64,000 nt of DNA. Source: Flavobacterium nackdongense. Lineage in GTDB: Bacteria > Bacteroidota > Bacteroidia > Flavobacteriales > Flavobacteriaceae. Under the pieces are notes generated by a model. It saw only the letters and a list, made by a program, of their open reading frames with translations. It searched no databases and was not told the origin of the DNA. The stretch's first letter is position 1; every line of letters starts with the position of its first letter. Below, piece after piece: positions 42,405 to 50,474 of the stretch. The stretch is from contig NZ_CP037933.1 in NCBI RefSeq assembly GCF_004355225.1, positions 3,534,001-3,598,000 of the forward strand, in the 5' to 3' direction. The translations under genes were made by a program, and so were the position numbers.

Positions 42405-42720
42405 TGTAGAATCTGCTAAATCTGTGTGCCAAATTTTGTGAAATTTTAAAAAATTATTTTTCGGGTAAATTGGTGAAATGCGTGTCTGCCTTTTAAAAGC
42501 AAATGCTTAAAAACGCCATCAAGGTATTCGCGTTTAAAATTTTCACACACGAATTGCACGAATCAGCACAAATTGTATTACTATTTTAAATTAAACTCTA
42601 CGAATTTTAGTTGTTTTTAAGAATTCGTGTAATCAAAACAGATTGAAATCTGTGTCAATTTGTGACCCGAGCGATAGCGGACAGGCGAAGCAAATCTGTG
42701 TCAATTTTTTTTCAAAAGCG
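42405..42720. repeat. cluster of CACGAATT and ATCTGTGTCAATT words
   Basis: Over about 300 bases the gap before purM holds several copies of CACGAATT/AATTCGTG (42549, 42624) and ATCTGTGTCAATTT (42648, 42695), with a short GAGCGATAGCGGACAGGCGAA between. They form several possible imperfect stems. No gene is seen here. Confidence 0.6.
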
Positions 42721-42771
42721 AATGCCCTGAAACGCAATAGGCAAAACCCAAAAAAAAGATTTATATTTGCG

Positions 42772-42779
42772 CTATCCTG
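42772..42779 (+). promoter_or_regulatory. -7 box of purM
   Basis: TATATTTG, 38 bases before the ATG at 42817, with the 5' UTR CCTGCCAAGGCGGACAATC. Confidence 0.6.
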
Positions 42780-42816
42780 CCAAGGCGGACAATCAACAAA
42801 ATTTCAATACTACAAA

Positions 42817-43995
42817 ATGAGTTCAGATTCTAGTAAACGGTACGCACAAAGAGGCGTTTCAGCATCTAAAGAAGATGTACATAACGCCATCAAAAACATC
42901 GACAAAGGATTATTTCCACAAGCATTTTGTAAAATTGTCCCTGATTATTTAACTAATGACGAAGAATATTGTCTCATTATGCACGCAGATGGAGCAGGAA
43001 CCAAATCGTCATTGGCATATATGTATTGGAAAGAAACTGGAGACATTTCGGTTTGGAAAGGCATTGCACAAGACGCTTTGATTATGAATATCGACGACTT
43101 ATTGTGCGTGGGAGTAACGGATAATATCTTGCTTTCATCCACCATCGGAAGAAATAAAAACCTAATTCCTGCCGAAGTTATTTCGGCTATCATCAACGGA
43201 ACAGAGGAATTAATCAAAGAATTGGATTCTTTTGGCGTAACCATTCATTCCACCGGTGGCGAAACTGCCGATGTAGGCGATATTGTTCGCACCATCATCG
43301 TAGATTCAACGGTTACGGCTCGAATGAAGCGCTCTAAAGTAATTGATAATGCTAATATTAAAGCGGGCGATGTTATCGTCGGATTGGAATCTTTCGGTCA
43401 AGCCACTTACGAAAAAAGCTATAATGGCGGAATGGGAAGTAACGGACTGACATCGGCACGTCACGATGTTTTCGGGAAATATTTGGCCACCAAATATCCG
43501 GAGAGTTACGATGCTGCCGTTCCTGAAGAATTAATCTATTCCGGTCAGGTAAAACTAACCGATGCGGTCGAAAATTCACCCATCGACGCGGGACAATTAG
43601 TACTTTCGCCAACCCGAACTTATGCACCCATCATCAAGAAAATTTTAGATCAATATACTTCCAATGAAATTCACGGTATGGTGCATTGTAGCGGAGGAGC
43701 CCAAACCAAGATTTTGCATTTTATTCAAAATCTACATATCATAAAAGACAATCTATTTCCTGTTCCACCATTGTTTAAACTCATTCAAGAGCAATCCAAA
43801 ACCGATTGGAAAGAAATGTATCAAGTGTTCAATTGCGGTCATCGTATGGAAATTTACGTTCCCGAAGCCGTTGCTCAGGATATTATCGCGATTTCAAAAT
43901 CGTTTAATGTCAACGCACAAATCGTGGGTCGAGTAGAATCTTCCGACGCTAAAAAACTAACCATTAGCAGCGAATACCGTACTTTCGAATATTAA
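42817..43995 (+). CDS. purM: phosphoribosylformylglycinamidine cyclo-ligase
   Basis: AIR synthase closes FGAM to AIR in purine synthesis. From the ATG at 42817 the 392-residue protein reads MSSDSSKRYAQRGVSASKEDV, then ADGAGTKSSLAYMYW, DALIMNIDDLLCVGV and GGETADVGDIV, the ATP-grasp-like PurM folds (AIRS N and C). A longer reading from 42643 would translate promoter and repeat DNA. The isolated position and own promoter suggest single-gene regulation. A region encoding FGQATYEKSYNGGMGSNGLTSARHD belongs to the C-terminal AIRS domain. Confidence 0.94.
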   Translation: MSSDSSKRYAQRGVSASKEDVHNAIKNIDKGLFPQAFCKIVPDYLTNDEEYCLIMHADGAGTKSSLAYMYWKETGDISVWKGIAQDALIMNIDDLLCVGVTDNILLSSTIGRNKNLIPAEVISAIINGTEELIKELDSFGVTIHSTGGETADVGDIVRTIIVDSTVTARMKRSKVIDNANIKAGDVIVGLESFGQATYEKSYNGGMGSNGLTSARHDVFGKYLATKYPESYDAAVPEELIYSGQVKLTDAVENSPIDAGQLVLSPTRTYAPIIKKILDQYTSNEIHGMVHCSGGAQTKILHFIQNLHIIKDNLFPVPPLFKLIQEQSKTDWKEMYQVFNCGHRMEIYVPEAVAQDIIAISKSFNVNAQIVGRVESSDAKKLTISSEYRTFEY

Positions 43996-44044
43996 AAAAT
44001 GTTTAAAGTTTAAGGTTGTTTAATCCTTGATGACACAATTTTTA

Positions 44045-44078
44045 TAACTTCTAACTTCCAACTTCTAACTTCTAACTT
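44045..44078 (+). repeat. tandem CTTCTAACTTCCAACTTCTA words
   Basis: Four near-repeats of a seven- to eight-base word lead straight into the next gene start, like the AATCTGCAATCT run before prfA. Confidence 0.5.
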
Positions 44079-44082
44079 TAAA

Positions 44083-44439
44083 ATGTACGAACTCCTTTTT
44101 TGGCAATATCAAGACGGAATTTATCTCAACCATCATTTGGTGTACGAAGCCTTGGTCGAACAGCAAGAAGTCGAAGGACTCGAAATACTTCCGGTACAAG
44201 TCATCCTGAATCGTATCCAAGCGGTGTTTTCGAGTTGGGAAAAAGTAGATGAAAACAGCTGGAAAAACAGCAAAGGTAAAGGAGCTTTTCAAATCAAAAC
44301 CACGCCACAAAGCATCCAAATCCATTGCTACGGAACCGAAGGCAAAACAATGAATTTGCTTGCCGACACTTTGGAAGAATTCAAATGTCCGCTCTACGAT
44401 CCACAGGTTCCGGTGCGTTACGATGAATTTAATGAATAG
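44083..44439 (+). CDS. small conserved protein, function unknown
   Basis: The 118-residue protein starts MYELLFWQYQDGIYLNHHLVYE and ends with an acidic tail (PLYDPQVPVRYDEFNE). No signal peptide or membrane segment. The composition is typical of a compact cytosolic fold, and similar short genes near GNAT genes are common in Flavobacteriaceae, but I cannot assign a family. It follows purM by 87 bases and precedes a GNAT gene on the same strand, so it may be part of the same transcription unit. Confidence 0.55.
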   Translation: MYELLFWQYQDGIYLNHHLVYEALVEQQEVEGLEILPVQVILNRIQAVFSSWEKVDENSWKNSKGKGAFQIKTTPQSIQIHCYGTEGKTMNLLADTLEEFKCPLYDPQVPVRYDEFNE

Positions 44440-44465
44440 ATCATATTTCATTACATCTTCATTAA

Positions 44466-44511
44466 ACAAATCTGTGTAAATCCTTTTAACCTGCGTCATT
44501 CGTGTACTATT
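44466..44511. repeat. ATCTGTGTAAATCC word repeat
   Basis: AAATCTGTGTAAATCC and ATTCGTGTAC lie between the two short genes; part of the same word family as 42541 and 60200. Confidence 0.4.
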
Positions 44512-44524
44512 CAATATAAATCCT

Positions 44525-45127
44525 ATGCCAATAAACTTTAACTTCTCACAAAATCTAATCATCGAAGACGACTTTGTTTTACTTCGTCTATTACAGGAAT
44601 CGGATGTTGAACATTTATTGGAAATTGCCATCAACGAGCCAGAAACTTGGAAATATTCACTAATTCCGGCACACGGACAAGAAAATTTGACGAAATACAT
44701 TCAGCACGCTGTAAAATCCAGAGAAAATAAAACCGAATTTCCTTTTATCGTTTTCGACAAGAAATTAGAAAAATATGCTGGAAGTACTCGTTTTTATGAT
44801 ATTCAATTGCCGTTCAAAACCTTGCAATTGGGTTACACTTGGTACGGAAAAGATTTTCGCGGAACAGGACTAAACAAGCATTGTAAATTTCTTCTTTTGC
44901 AATTTGCTTTCGAAACTCTTGGAATGGAACGGGTAGAATTTCGTGCCGACAATAATAACCAGCTCAGCATTGCTGCAATGAAAAGCATCGGTTGTAAAGT
45001 GGAAGGTATTTTAAGAAATCATATGCCCACTTTTGAAAGCGAAGCACGACGGGACAGTATTATTTTGAGTATTCTTCGCAACGAATGGTTTGGTGAAGTG
45101 AAAGACCATTTAAAAGCGAAATTGTGA
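44525..45127 (+). CDS. GNAT family N-acetyltransferase
   Basis: The 200-residue protein has the RimJ/RimL-like pattern: DDFVLLRLLQESDVEHLLEIA, then the acetyl-CoA loop region GYTWYGKDFRGTGLNKHCKFLLLQFAFE and the conserved VEFRADNNNQLSIAAMKSIGC. It should be a cytosolic acetyltransferase acting on a protein N-terminus or small amine. Same strand and short gap to the preceding gene and to the YegP-like gene that follows. Confidence 0.85.
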   Translation: MPINFNFSQNLIIEDDFVLLRLLQESDVEHLLEIAINEPETWKYSLIPAHGQENLTKYIQHAVKSRENKTEFPFIVFDKKLEKYAGSTRFYDIQLPFKTLQLGYTWYGKDFRGTGLNKHCKFLLLQFAFETLGMERVEFRADNNNQLSIAAMKSIGCKVEGILRNHMPTFESEARRDSIILSILRNEWFGEVKDHLKAKL

Positions 45128-45214
45128 CGGTATAAATCCAATTTATGCTACAATTTCCGAAAGTTGAGCCCCTTCTTTATCCTTTTTAACTCCATTAACA
45201 ATCTGCATTTCATT

Positions 45215-45562
45215 ATGGGAACCTTCGTTATCAGCAAGCGATTTGATGATCGTTATAAATTTGTCTTCACTTCTCGAAAAGGGAAAACTATTTTTACCAG
45301 CCCTTCAATGGAGCTAAAGATGGAATGCGAAGATTGTATCGAAGCCATAAAGGCCAATATCGAACTGTACACTTACGTAAAAGCTAGGGCTGCCAACGGA
45401 AAATATTTTTTCAAAATGATGCTCGAAGAAACGGTAATCGCCACCAGCCGAAAATACACCACACCCTTATTGCTCGAAAAAGGCATCGACGAAATTATTC
45501 GTACTGCTGTAAAGTCTGACGTGTTGGATTTTACGATGAATGAATTTGTGTTTGAGGATTAG
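45215..45562 (+). CDS. YegP family protein (DUF1508)
   Basis: From the ATG at 45215 the product is 115 residues: MGTFVISKRFDDRYKFVFTSRKG, then CEDCIEAIKANIELYTYVKARAANGKYFFKM and a C-terminal DVLDFTMNEFVFED. DUF1508 proteins are small stand-alone folds of unknown function; the fold binds as a two-repeat unit. The last 30 bases are duplicated at 46357, beyond a toxin-antitoxin pair inserted in opposite orientation. A longer frame begins at 45164 but has no support. Confidence 0.78.
   Translation: MGTFVISKRFDDRYKFVFTSRKGKTIFTSPSMELKMECEDCIEAIKANIELYTYVKARAANGKYFFKMMLEETVIATSRKYTTPLLLEKGIDEIIRTAVKSDVLDFTMNEFVFED
45524..45553 (+). repeat. 30-bp direct repeat, copy 1 (inside yegP 3' end)
   Basis: TTGGATTTTACGATGAATGA and the next ten bases, near the end of the YegP-like gene, recur identically at 46357. 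Confidence 0.85.
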
Positions 45563-45604
45563 GATTGCGTATAAATATGTAAACTTATTTTAGAAGAGAC
45601 ACTT

Positions 45605-45961
45605 TTAATAGCTTTGTATTAATACGTCGGTCGGAATATTTAATTCATTGTGTAATTGTCGTATCATTTCTAATGATAATTTTCTTTTTCGACTTAGTAT
45701 TTCACTCGCACGGCTTTTAAAACCTACAATTTTTGCTAAATCATTTTGGCTATATCCCATTTGATCCATTCTGAATTTTATAGCTTCAATTGGATCTGGC
45801 AAATCAATCGGAAAATGTTCGTTTTCATATTGGTCAATCAACATTCCTAAAAGTTCTAATTCGTCGCCTTCTTCCGTTCCTCTTTTTGAATCAAAAATTA
45901 CTTCAAGTCTTTCTAATGCTTGATGGTAATCGTTTTCTGTTTTGATAAGATTGATGTTCAT
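45605..45961 (-). CDS. higA: HigA-type antitoxin (HTH)
   Basis: The 118-residue antitoxin has a Xre-type helix-turn-helix: GYSQNDLAKIVGFKSRASEILSRKRKL, and an N-terminal helical arm (NDYHQALERLEVIFDSK). It follows the toxin gene with a three-base gap on the same strand (toxin first, as in HigBA). It should neutralise HigB and repress the operon promoter. The pair lies between two identical 30-bp repeats. Confidence 0.85.
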   Translation of the reverse strand: MNINLIKTENDYHQALERLEVIFDSKRGTEEGDELELLGMLIDQYENEHFPIDLPDPIEAIKFRMDQMGYSQNDLAKIVGFKSRASEILSRKRKLSLEMIRQLHNELNIPTDVLIQSY

Positions 45962-45964
45962 AAT

Positions 45965-46258
45965 TTAAATGGTGTTGGCGTTAATTTTATCATATTCTCC
46001 GTGAGTTCCAATAAATCGAATCCAAACCATTTGGTATTCAAAACTTATTTTTGCAATCAATCGGTAATTGTTACCCTTGATATTGAAAACAACTCGATTG
46101 TTATTCAGAATACTGGCACTTGGATATTCTTCTTTAATTTGGTTCGGATTTTTCCATTCTGATTTTTGAACTTCTCGAAACCAAGATTTCAATTGTTGTT
46201 CGCAATCTTCATGCTTTACCCAAAAATCCCGCAATATCTTTTTCGCAATTACTCTCAA
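45965..46258 (-). CDS. higB: HigB-type toxin, TTG start
   Basis: The 97-residue product from the TTG at 46258 reads (M)RVIAKKILRDFWVKHEDCEQQLKSWF, the usual HigB_toxin start, then VFNIKGNNYRLIAKISFEYQMVWIRFIGTHGEYDKI, the RelE-like barrel with the conserved basic and aromatic residues. HigB cleaves mRNA at the ribosome. An ATG at 46291 is in frame but lies upstream of a -7 box, which is inside the extra codons. Spacing to higA is three bases. Confidence 0.82.
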   Translation of the reverse strand: MRVIAKKILRDFWVKHEDCEQQLKSWFREVQKSEWKNPNQIKEEYPSASILNNNRVVFNIKGNNYRLIAKISFEYQMVWIRFIGTHGEYDKINANTI

Positions 46259-46268
46259 CTCTTTTTTA

Positions 46269-46276
46269 CAAAGATA
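46269..46276 (-). promoter_or_regulatory. -7 box of higBA
   Basis: TATCTTTG on the minus strand ends 10 bases before the TTG start of higB. No clear -33 at 19 bases. Confidence 0.55.
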
Positions 46277-46356
46277 TAAATTATTTACCAATTTGGGAAC
46301 TAGAAGTGTTTGTTTTTTTGATTGCGATTTACATAAACTGATTACGATAGCATGTT

Positions 46357-46386
46357 TTGGATTTTACGATGAATGAATTTGTGTTT
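46357..46386 (+). repeat. 30-bp direct repeat, copy 2
   Basis: Identical to 45524-45553 in the 3' end of the YegP-like gene, but followed by unrelated, non-coding sequence. The 833 bases between the copies contain higBA. Confidence 0.85.
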
Positions 46387-46489
46387 CCGGTTAGATGTTT
46401 GTATTTGAAGTGGTTAGATTGTTATTTCAACTTTATTTATTATGTTAAGAATACAAAACAAAAGTGGGCTAGTTTGTTTATTTCTATTT

Positions 46490-47110
46490 TTAGAAATGCC
46501 AGCCAATTTTACAAGACAGTTCTCCTTGAATTTTTTTGGTTTTATATTCAGTGTTTTCTACAGCTATTTTATTGTTATCCATCACATAATGTATTGCAGC
46601 CCAAGGTTCAATATAAAAATTTTTATACACTTTGAATATATAGCCACTTCCTGCCGTTGCTACGTAGTTTTTAAAATGATAATCTTGATCATTCAACTTA
46701 GAAGTTATGTTGTTATTCCATTGTTCCATACCGGTGCCAAACCACCATCCCTTGAAATTGTTTTTAAGGAAATAGTCGAAAATCAGAGCGGTAGCGGTTG
46801 TTTTTAAATCTGTAAAGTCATCATTTCCAGTAATATTGTCTGGGGTGGAAAACCCTGCAATAACACCTCTAACCCTAAACTTTTTATACCCATACCACAA
46901 TTGCGCTGAATAACCAAAATCACCAGCTGTTGCGCTCAGAATTGGGGGCAATAAATCGATAGCGACGCCCACAGTTTGTTTAATTATAAGACTGTCTATT
47001 TCAGAATTTTGAATTGGTTTTTGCGGTTTTGCTTCATTTGAAACAGATTGTGCTGAGATTGTTGTTGCTACAGAGAAAAGAATAGCAAAAAGAGTGAATT
47101 GCTTTTTCAT
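46490..47110 (-). CDS. outer-membrane beta-barrel protein
   Basis: The 206-residue protein has a signal peptide (MKKQFTLFAILFSVATTISAQ) and a mature part rich in alternating strands with aromatic girdle residues (LWYGYKKFRVRGVIAGF, KNFYIEPWAAIHYVMDN) and a final phenylalanine (KIGWHF), the C-terminal signature of outer-membrane barrels. Family not identified. Its promoter region, if any, lies in the 80 bases before the Crp/Fnr gene stop. It may be regulated by that neighbouring regulator. Confidence 0.75.
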   Translation of the reverse strand: MKKQFTLFAILFSVATTISAQSVSNEAKPQKPIQNSEIDSLIIKQTVGVAIDLLPPILSATAGDFGYSAQLWYGYKKFRVRGVIAGFSTPDNITGNDDFTDLKTTATALIFDYFLKNNFKGWWFGTGMEQWNNNITSKLNDQDYHFKNYVATAGSGYIFKVYKNFYIEPWAAIHYVMDNNKIAVENTEYKTKKIQGELSCKIGWHF

Positions 47111-47190
47111 ATCATAATGGTTTTTAAATTATGATGCAAATGTCAGCACAAAAATGAGGGCAATTGCTCCACATTTGTTACCATTTTTTT

Positions 47191-47772
47191 TTAATCGAAT
47201 AATTGTTTCCGAATTCGGCTTAAAGACTTCGGGGCAATTCCGAGATAGTTTGCTATATGATACAGTGGCACTCTTTGAAGGATATTCGGATAATGGTAAA
47301 GCAGCTTTTTATAGCGATCTGTTGCTGAAAGTAATTGCAAATCTATACTTTGCTGCGCAATCTTTAAAAATGATTGTTCCATTAAAATCCTTCCCAATCT
47401 TTCTAATTTTGGAATACGGATATATAATTCAGACAATCTTTTTTGCGAAATAACTAATAATTCGCAGGTTTCGATGGCCTTGATACTAATTAATGATTTT
47501 GAATTAGTCAGTCGGCTTTGGTTGACGGTGACCCAATCTTCTTCAAAAGAAAAGTCTATGGTAATTTCATCGCAGTTTGCTTTGCGTTGGAAATAAATTA
47601 GAATTCCAGAGTTCACAAATCCAATGTAGTCGCAAATAGTGCCTTCTTCAAGAAAAAGCTCATTTTTAGCCAGCTTGCGCAAAGTAAAAGATTCACATAA
47701 AACTAGGAATTCCTCATCAGTCAATGTGACTATTGAGCTAATACTTTTTTTTAGGATGTTAAATCTATACAT
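47191..47772 (-). CDS. Crp/Fnr family transcriptional regulator
   Basis: The 193-residue protein has a cyclic-nucleotide-binding-like beta roll (ELFLEEGTICDYIGFVNSGILIYFQRK) with no complete cAMP-contact set, and a C-terminal helix-turn-helix (RVPLYHIANYLGIAPKSLSRIRKQL). The ligand is unknown. It is upstream of and convergent in strand with the outer-membrane protein gene, so an autoregulatory or operon relation is possible. Length is typical for Bacteroidota members of this family. Confidence 0.88.
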   Translation of the reverse strand: MYRFNILKKSISSIVTLTDEEFLVLCESFTLRKLAKNELFLEEGTICDYIGFVNSGILIYFQRKANCDEITIDFSFEEDWVTVNQSRLTNSKSLISIKAIETCELLVISQKRLSELYIRIPKLERLGRILMEQSFLKIAQQSIDLQLLSATDRYKKLLYHYPNILQRVPLYHIANYLGIAPKSLSRIRKQLFD

Positions 47773-48015
47773 GGCTTTTACTTCGAGTTGCGGTTTTGGT
47801 ACATCTTAATCGCGAAAATGTGGTAACTTATATTCTAGAATAAAGCCTCAAAAAATTTCAACATTAAGTGGAATATTTAGTGATCATCAAAGGTAATTAA
47901 TTTTTATTACCACTAGAGTTTCTATTAAGCACTGGTATCATTGTAAATTAACAGAAGAAGTTATTGGCGAGCCTGATCTGCATTGCTTGTTACAAATAAA
48001 CAGTCTCGATTTCAA

Positions 48016-48552
48016 TTATTTTACTTCAATTTTGTCAATCAGCAACTCGAAACTTTCTTGCTTATAATTAGCAATTAAAAAAGCTAGTTGTTCTATTTTA
48101 GCTCCATCATAATTGGGGATATTCAATTTGTTGCCGCGGAAAGAAGCGTACATTTCTGAAATTGGAATTTCAATAACTTCCCATTGTTTACTGGTCTGAA
48201 ATTGGTAAACGTAGGAATAATAATCATTTCGATTTGATTTTACTCGGAATTGGTATTGCTTTCCATCGCCTTTTATTCGAATGCTGAAAATCTTTTTATT
48301 TCCAAGACTTTTAGCTACTAGATTATGCTGCACAGAGCAAAAACCGCCATTGTTCTCTAATGAAACGGCTCCGGTAAAACGACCGTGGCCGTCGGAGTCC
48401 ATGCCAAATTGACTATTGGAACGCCCGCCCATTACTACGTCATTGACTATATTCCAGTCGTCCGAGTTACTTGTCTTGTTGAAATCTACTAAAACAATTG
48501 GGTCCATAGCGAAAAATAAAAATGCGAGCAATAAATTTACACCTAAATTCAT
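48016..48552 (-). CDS. CIA30 family protein
   Basis: The 178-residue protein starts with a hydrophobic segment (MNLGVNLLLAFLFFAM) and reads VLVDFNKTSNSDDWNIVNDVVMGGRSNSQF and FTGAVSLENNGGFCSVQHNL, the CIA30 (NADH:ubiquinone oxidoreductase intermediate-associated) domain. Bacterial members have no fixed role; they may act in assembly or as carbohydrate-binding-like modules. Signal peptide or membrane anchor suggests an exported form. Single gene; the 240 bases upstream up to the L,D-transpeptidase hold nothing clear. Confidence 0.85.
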   Translation of the reverse strand: MNLGVNLLLAFLFFAMDPIVLVDFNKTSNSDDWNIVNDVVMGGRSNSQFGMDSDGHGRFTGAVSLENNGGFCSVQHNLVAKSLGNKKIFSIRIKGDGKQYQFRVKSNRNDYYSYVYQFQTSKQWEVIEIPISEMYASFRGNKLNIPNYDGAKIEQLAFLIANYKQESFELLIDKIEVK

Positions 48553-48793
48553 AAATTCCTCTTTTACAAAATCTACAGCAATTTGTAGTTGGTTGAATTA
48601 CAAATTTATATCAAATGTAAATAGTCCGCTTTTATATTAACTTTTGAGCTTAAAACATTAACGTTTGTTAAGTCTATAGTCAGTCCATTTTGTTATTGAA
48701 AATGAGTGTAGTAATAGAATTTTATCTAAAAATTACAACTATTTATTCTAAATTCTCCAGGCTTATTCTGATGTTTTGCCTTTTATAATGAAT

Positions 48794-49417
48794 CTATTTG
48801 TAAATCCACATCAAAACAGGTTTGGTACTTACTTTTAATAAAGGATCGATTATTTTAAAGCTGTTATTAGAAATTGTTGGGCATCCCCAACCTTCGGGAG
48901 TTCCCTTCGGATAGATTTCTTCATCTGAAACAACTTCCCACGAATGGAATACAATAAAGCGTTTGAATGCATTACTATTTGTCGATTCCAGTCCGTGTAA
49001 AAAATATTTAATGTTTACTCCCCAGTCGCTATGAGCTCTTGCTCCAATCTTGTATTTACCAAGCGATGAACAATGGCTCCCATCAACATTACTGAATTTT
49101 GGAGTTTCTTTTGAAAAATCATAGTTCCACGGATTATCCCCACATCCGTGTCCTACCAAAAAACTGTTTGTTATTTTGTTTTTTTTGAAATCCCAAACGA
49201 CAAACCTTTTGACACCTGAATGCAAACTCATATCAATCAAAATACAAAAGTCCTCATTGAACTTTTTAGTTTTACAAAAAGACAATGCTTCCTTTGCTTT
49301 TAATCTAGTATTCGCAACATTAATAGTTGGATTTTTAGCATCTGTATTTTTAACAGGTGGGTTGTTGCATCCTAAAAAAGATGTCGAAAAAATCACCAAT
49401 ATTGAGATTAGCTTCAT
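48794..49417 (-). CDS. murein L,D-transpeptidase-like lipoprotein
   Basis: The 207-residue product starts MKLISILVIFSTSFLGC, an SPII signal. The catalytic part holds FCILIDMSLHSGVKRFVVWDF, GHGCGDNPW, and VFHSWEVVSDEEIYPKGTPEGWGCPTISN, the histidine and cysteine of the L,D-transpeptidase catalytic domain family (PF13645 type). It should modify peptidoglycan cross-links in the periplasm. A 22-base gap separates it from aroE on the same strand, so the two may be cotranscribed although unrelated in function. Confidence 0.87.
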   Translation of the reverse strand: MKLISILVIFSTSFLGCNNPPVKNTDAKNPTINVANTRLKAKEALSFCKTKKFNEDFCILIDMSLHSGVKRFVVWDFKKNKITNSFLVGHGCGDNPWNYDFSKETPKFSNVDGSHCSSLGKYKIGARAHSDWGVNIKYFLHGLESTNSNAFKRFIVFHSWEVVSDEEIYPKGTPEGWGCPTISNNSFKIIDPLLKVSTKPVLMWIYK

Positions 49418-49439
49418 TGGGTATTATAAATGATAGAAA

Positions 49440-50192
49440 TTACTTATTCCAAATCCTCCAAGCTTTCTCCGCCTGAAAAACCAGCATATCCTGTCCGTTT
49501 TTGATTTGTGCTCCTTGTGCTTTGGCTTTTTTTAGGAATTGGGTTTCTGCAGGATTGTAAATCAAATCGTAAGCGATATGTTTGTCGGTGAAATATTCGT
49601 AGGGAATTAGTGGAAATGCATCTGTATTTGGACTAGTTCCCACAGGAGTCGAGTTGATGATGATTTGGTAATGTTCAAAAGTAGTCAGATTGATACGGTC
49701 ATAATCGATAACAGCTTCTTTGGCTTCTCGAGAAACAAAAGTGTATAAAATTCCCAATTTTTCCAAGGCATACGCTACCCCTTTAGAGGCACCACCAGTT
49801 CCCAGAATCAAGGCTTTTTTATGATGAGGTTGCAATAAGGGTTCCAATGATTTCATAAAACCGTAATAGTCGGTGTTGTACCCTTTCAGTTTGCCTTTTT
49901 TGGTAAATTTGATGGTGTTTACGGCGCCAATTTCGGTGGCAATTTTAGACAATTTATCCAAATACGGTATCACGACTTCTTTGTACGGAATCGTCACGTT
50001 CATTCCTTTGAGGTCGGGCGTGTTTTTTATAATTTCGGGGAAAGCAGTGATTTCGGGAATATCAAAATTCTCATAAGTACAGCCTTCAAAGATACTGTCC
50101 TTACTGAATTTATCGGTAAAATAACCTTTCGAAAAAGAATAACTGATGTTGCGCCCCAGTAAACCAAAACGTTTGCGAATTGTATCTAGCAT
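49440..50192 (-). CDS. aroE: shikimate dehydrogenase
   Basis: The enzyme reduces 3-dehydroshikimate with NADPH. From the ATG at 50192 the 250-residue protein reads MLDTIRKRFGLLGRNISYSFSKGYF, then the catalytic NVTIPYKE (lysine), the Rossmann site ALILGTGGASKGVAYAL and STPVGTSP. Longer frames to 50231 have no support. Its upstream region carries a word repeat at 50206 and an ACATAG element at 50305; it heads no operon other than the possible L,D-transpeptidase. Confidence 0.92.
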   Translation of the reverse strand: MLDTIRKRFGLLGRNISYSFSKGYFTDKFSKDSIFEGCTYENFDIPEITAFPEIIKNTPDLKGMNVTIPYKEVVIPYLDKLSKIATEIGAVNTIKFTKKGKLKGYNTDYYGFMKSLEPLLQPHHKKALILGTGGASKGVAYALEKLGILYTFVSREAKEAVIDYDRINLTTFEHYQIIINSTPVGTSPNTDAFPLIPYEYFTDKHIAYDLIYNPAETQFLKKAKAQGAQIKNGQDMLVFQAEKAWRIWNK

Positions 50193-50205
50193 TGTTTTTG
50201 TTTTT

Positions 50206-50274
50206 AAAACACGAATTTCACCAATTTCCACTAACTAATTTGTGAGAATTTGTGAAATCTGTGTCAGTTTTTTT
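50206..50274. repeat. CACGAATT...ATCTGTG word repeat
   Basis: ACACGAATTTCACCAATTTC at the left and TGTGAAATCTGTGTCAG at the right form an imperfect inverted pair just before aroE. Same words as 42541 and 60061. Confidence 0.55.
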
Positions 50275-50304
50275 ATTGTTGTAGCAAGAGATTCTGTAAA
50301 TAGT

Positions 50305-50441
50305 TTTTAGCCACATAGTTATATTGAATGTATAATTCACAAAGTTTTTCATAGGTATTTCATTTGCTCATAGCTATGAATTCTATGATAAGCTAAGTGC
50401 CTTTTCTTTTAAAGAATAATAACTTTTCTATGTGGTTTAAA
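50305..50441 (-). repeat. ACATAG element
   Basis: Terminal inverted repeats TTTTAGCCACATAG and CTATGTGGTTTAAA enclose the palindrome CTCATAGCTATGA and TGAAATACC. Related to 29337, 55829 and 56072. It fills most of the gap between aroE and the TPR gene. Confidence 0.75.
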
Positions 50442-50474
50442 CTTTTAACATTAATAAAGTCAGACTATTAAAAA

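Noticed and set aside
46387..46489. Second yegP copy after the 30-bp repeat
   Set aside because: Only the 30 bases match clearly; the following sequence is not recognisable as the gene, so a decayed copy cannot be claimed.
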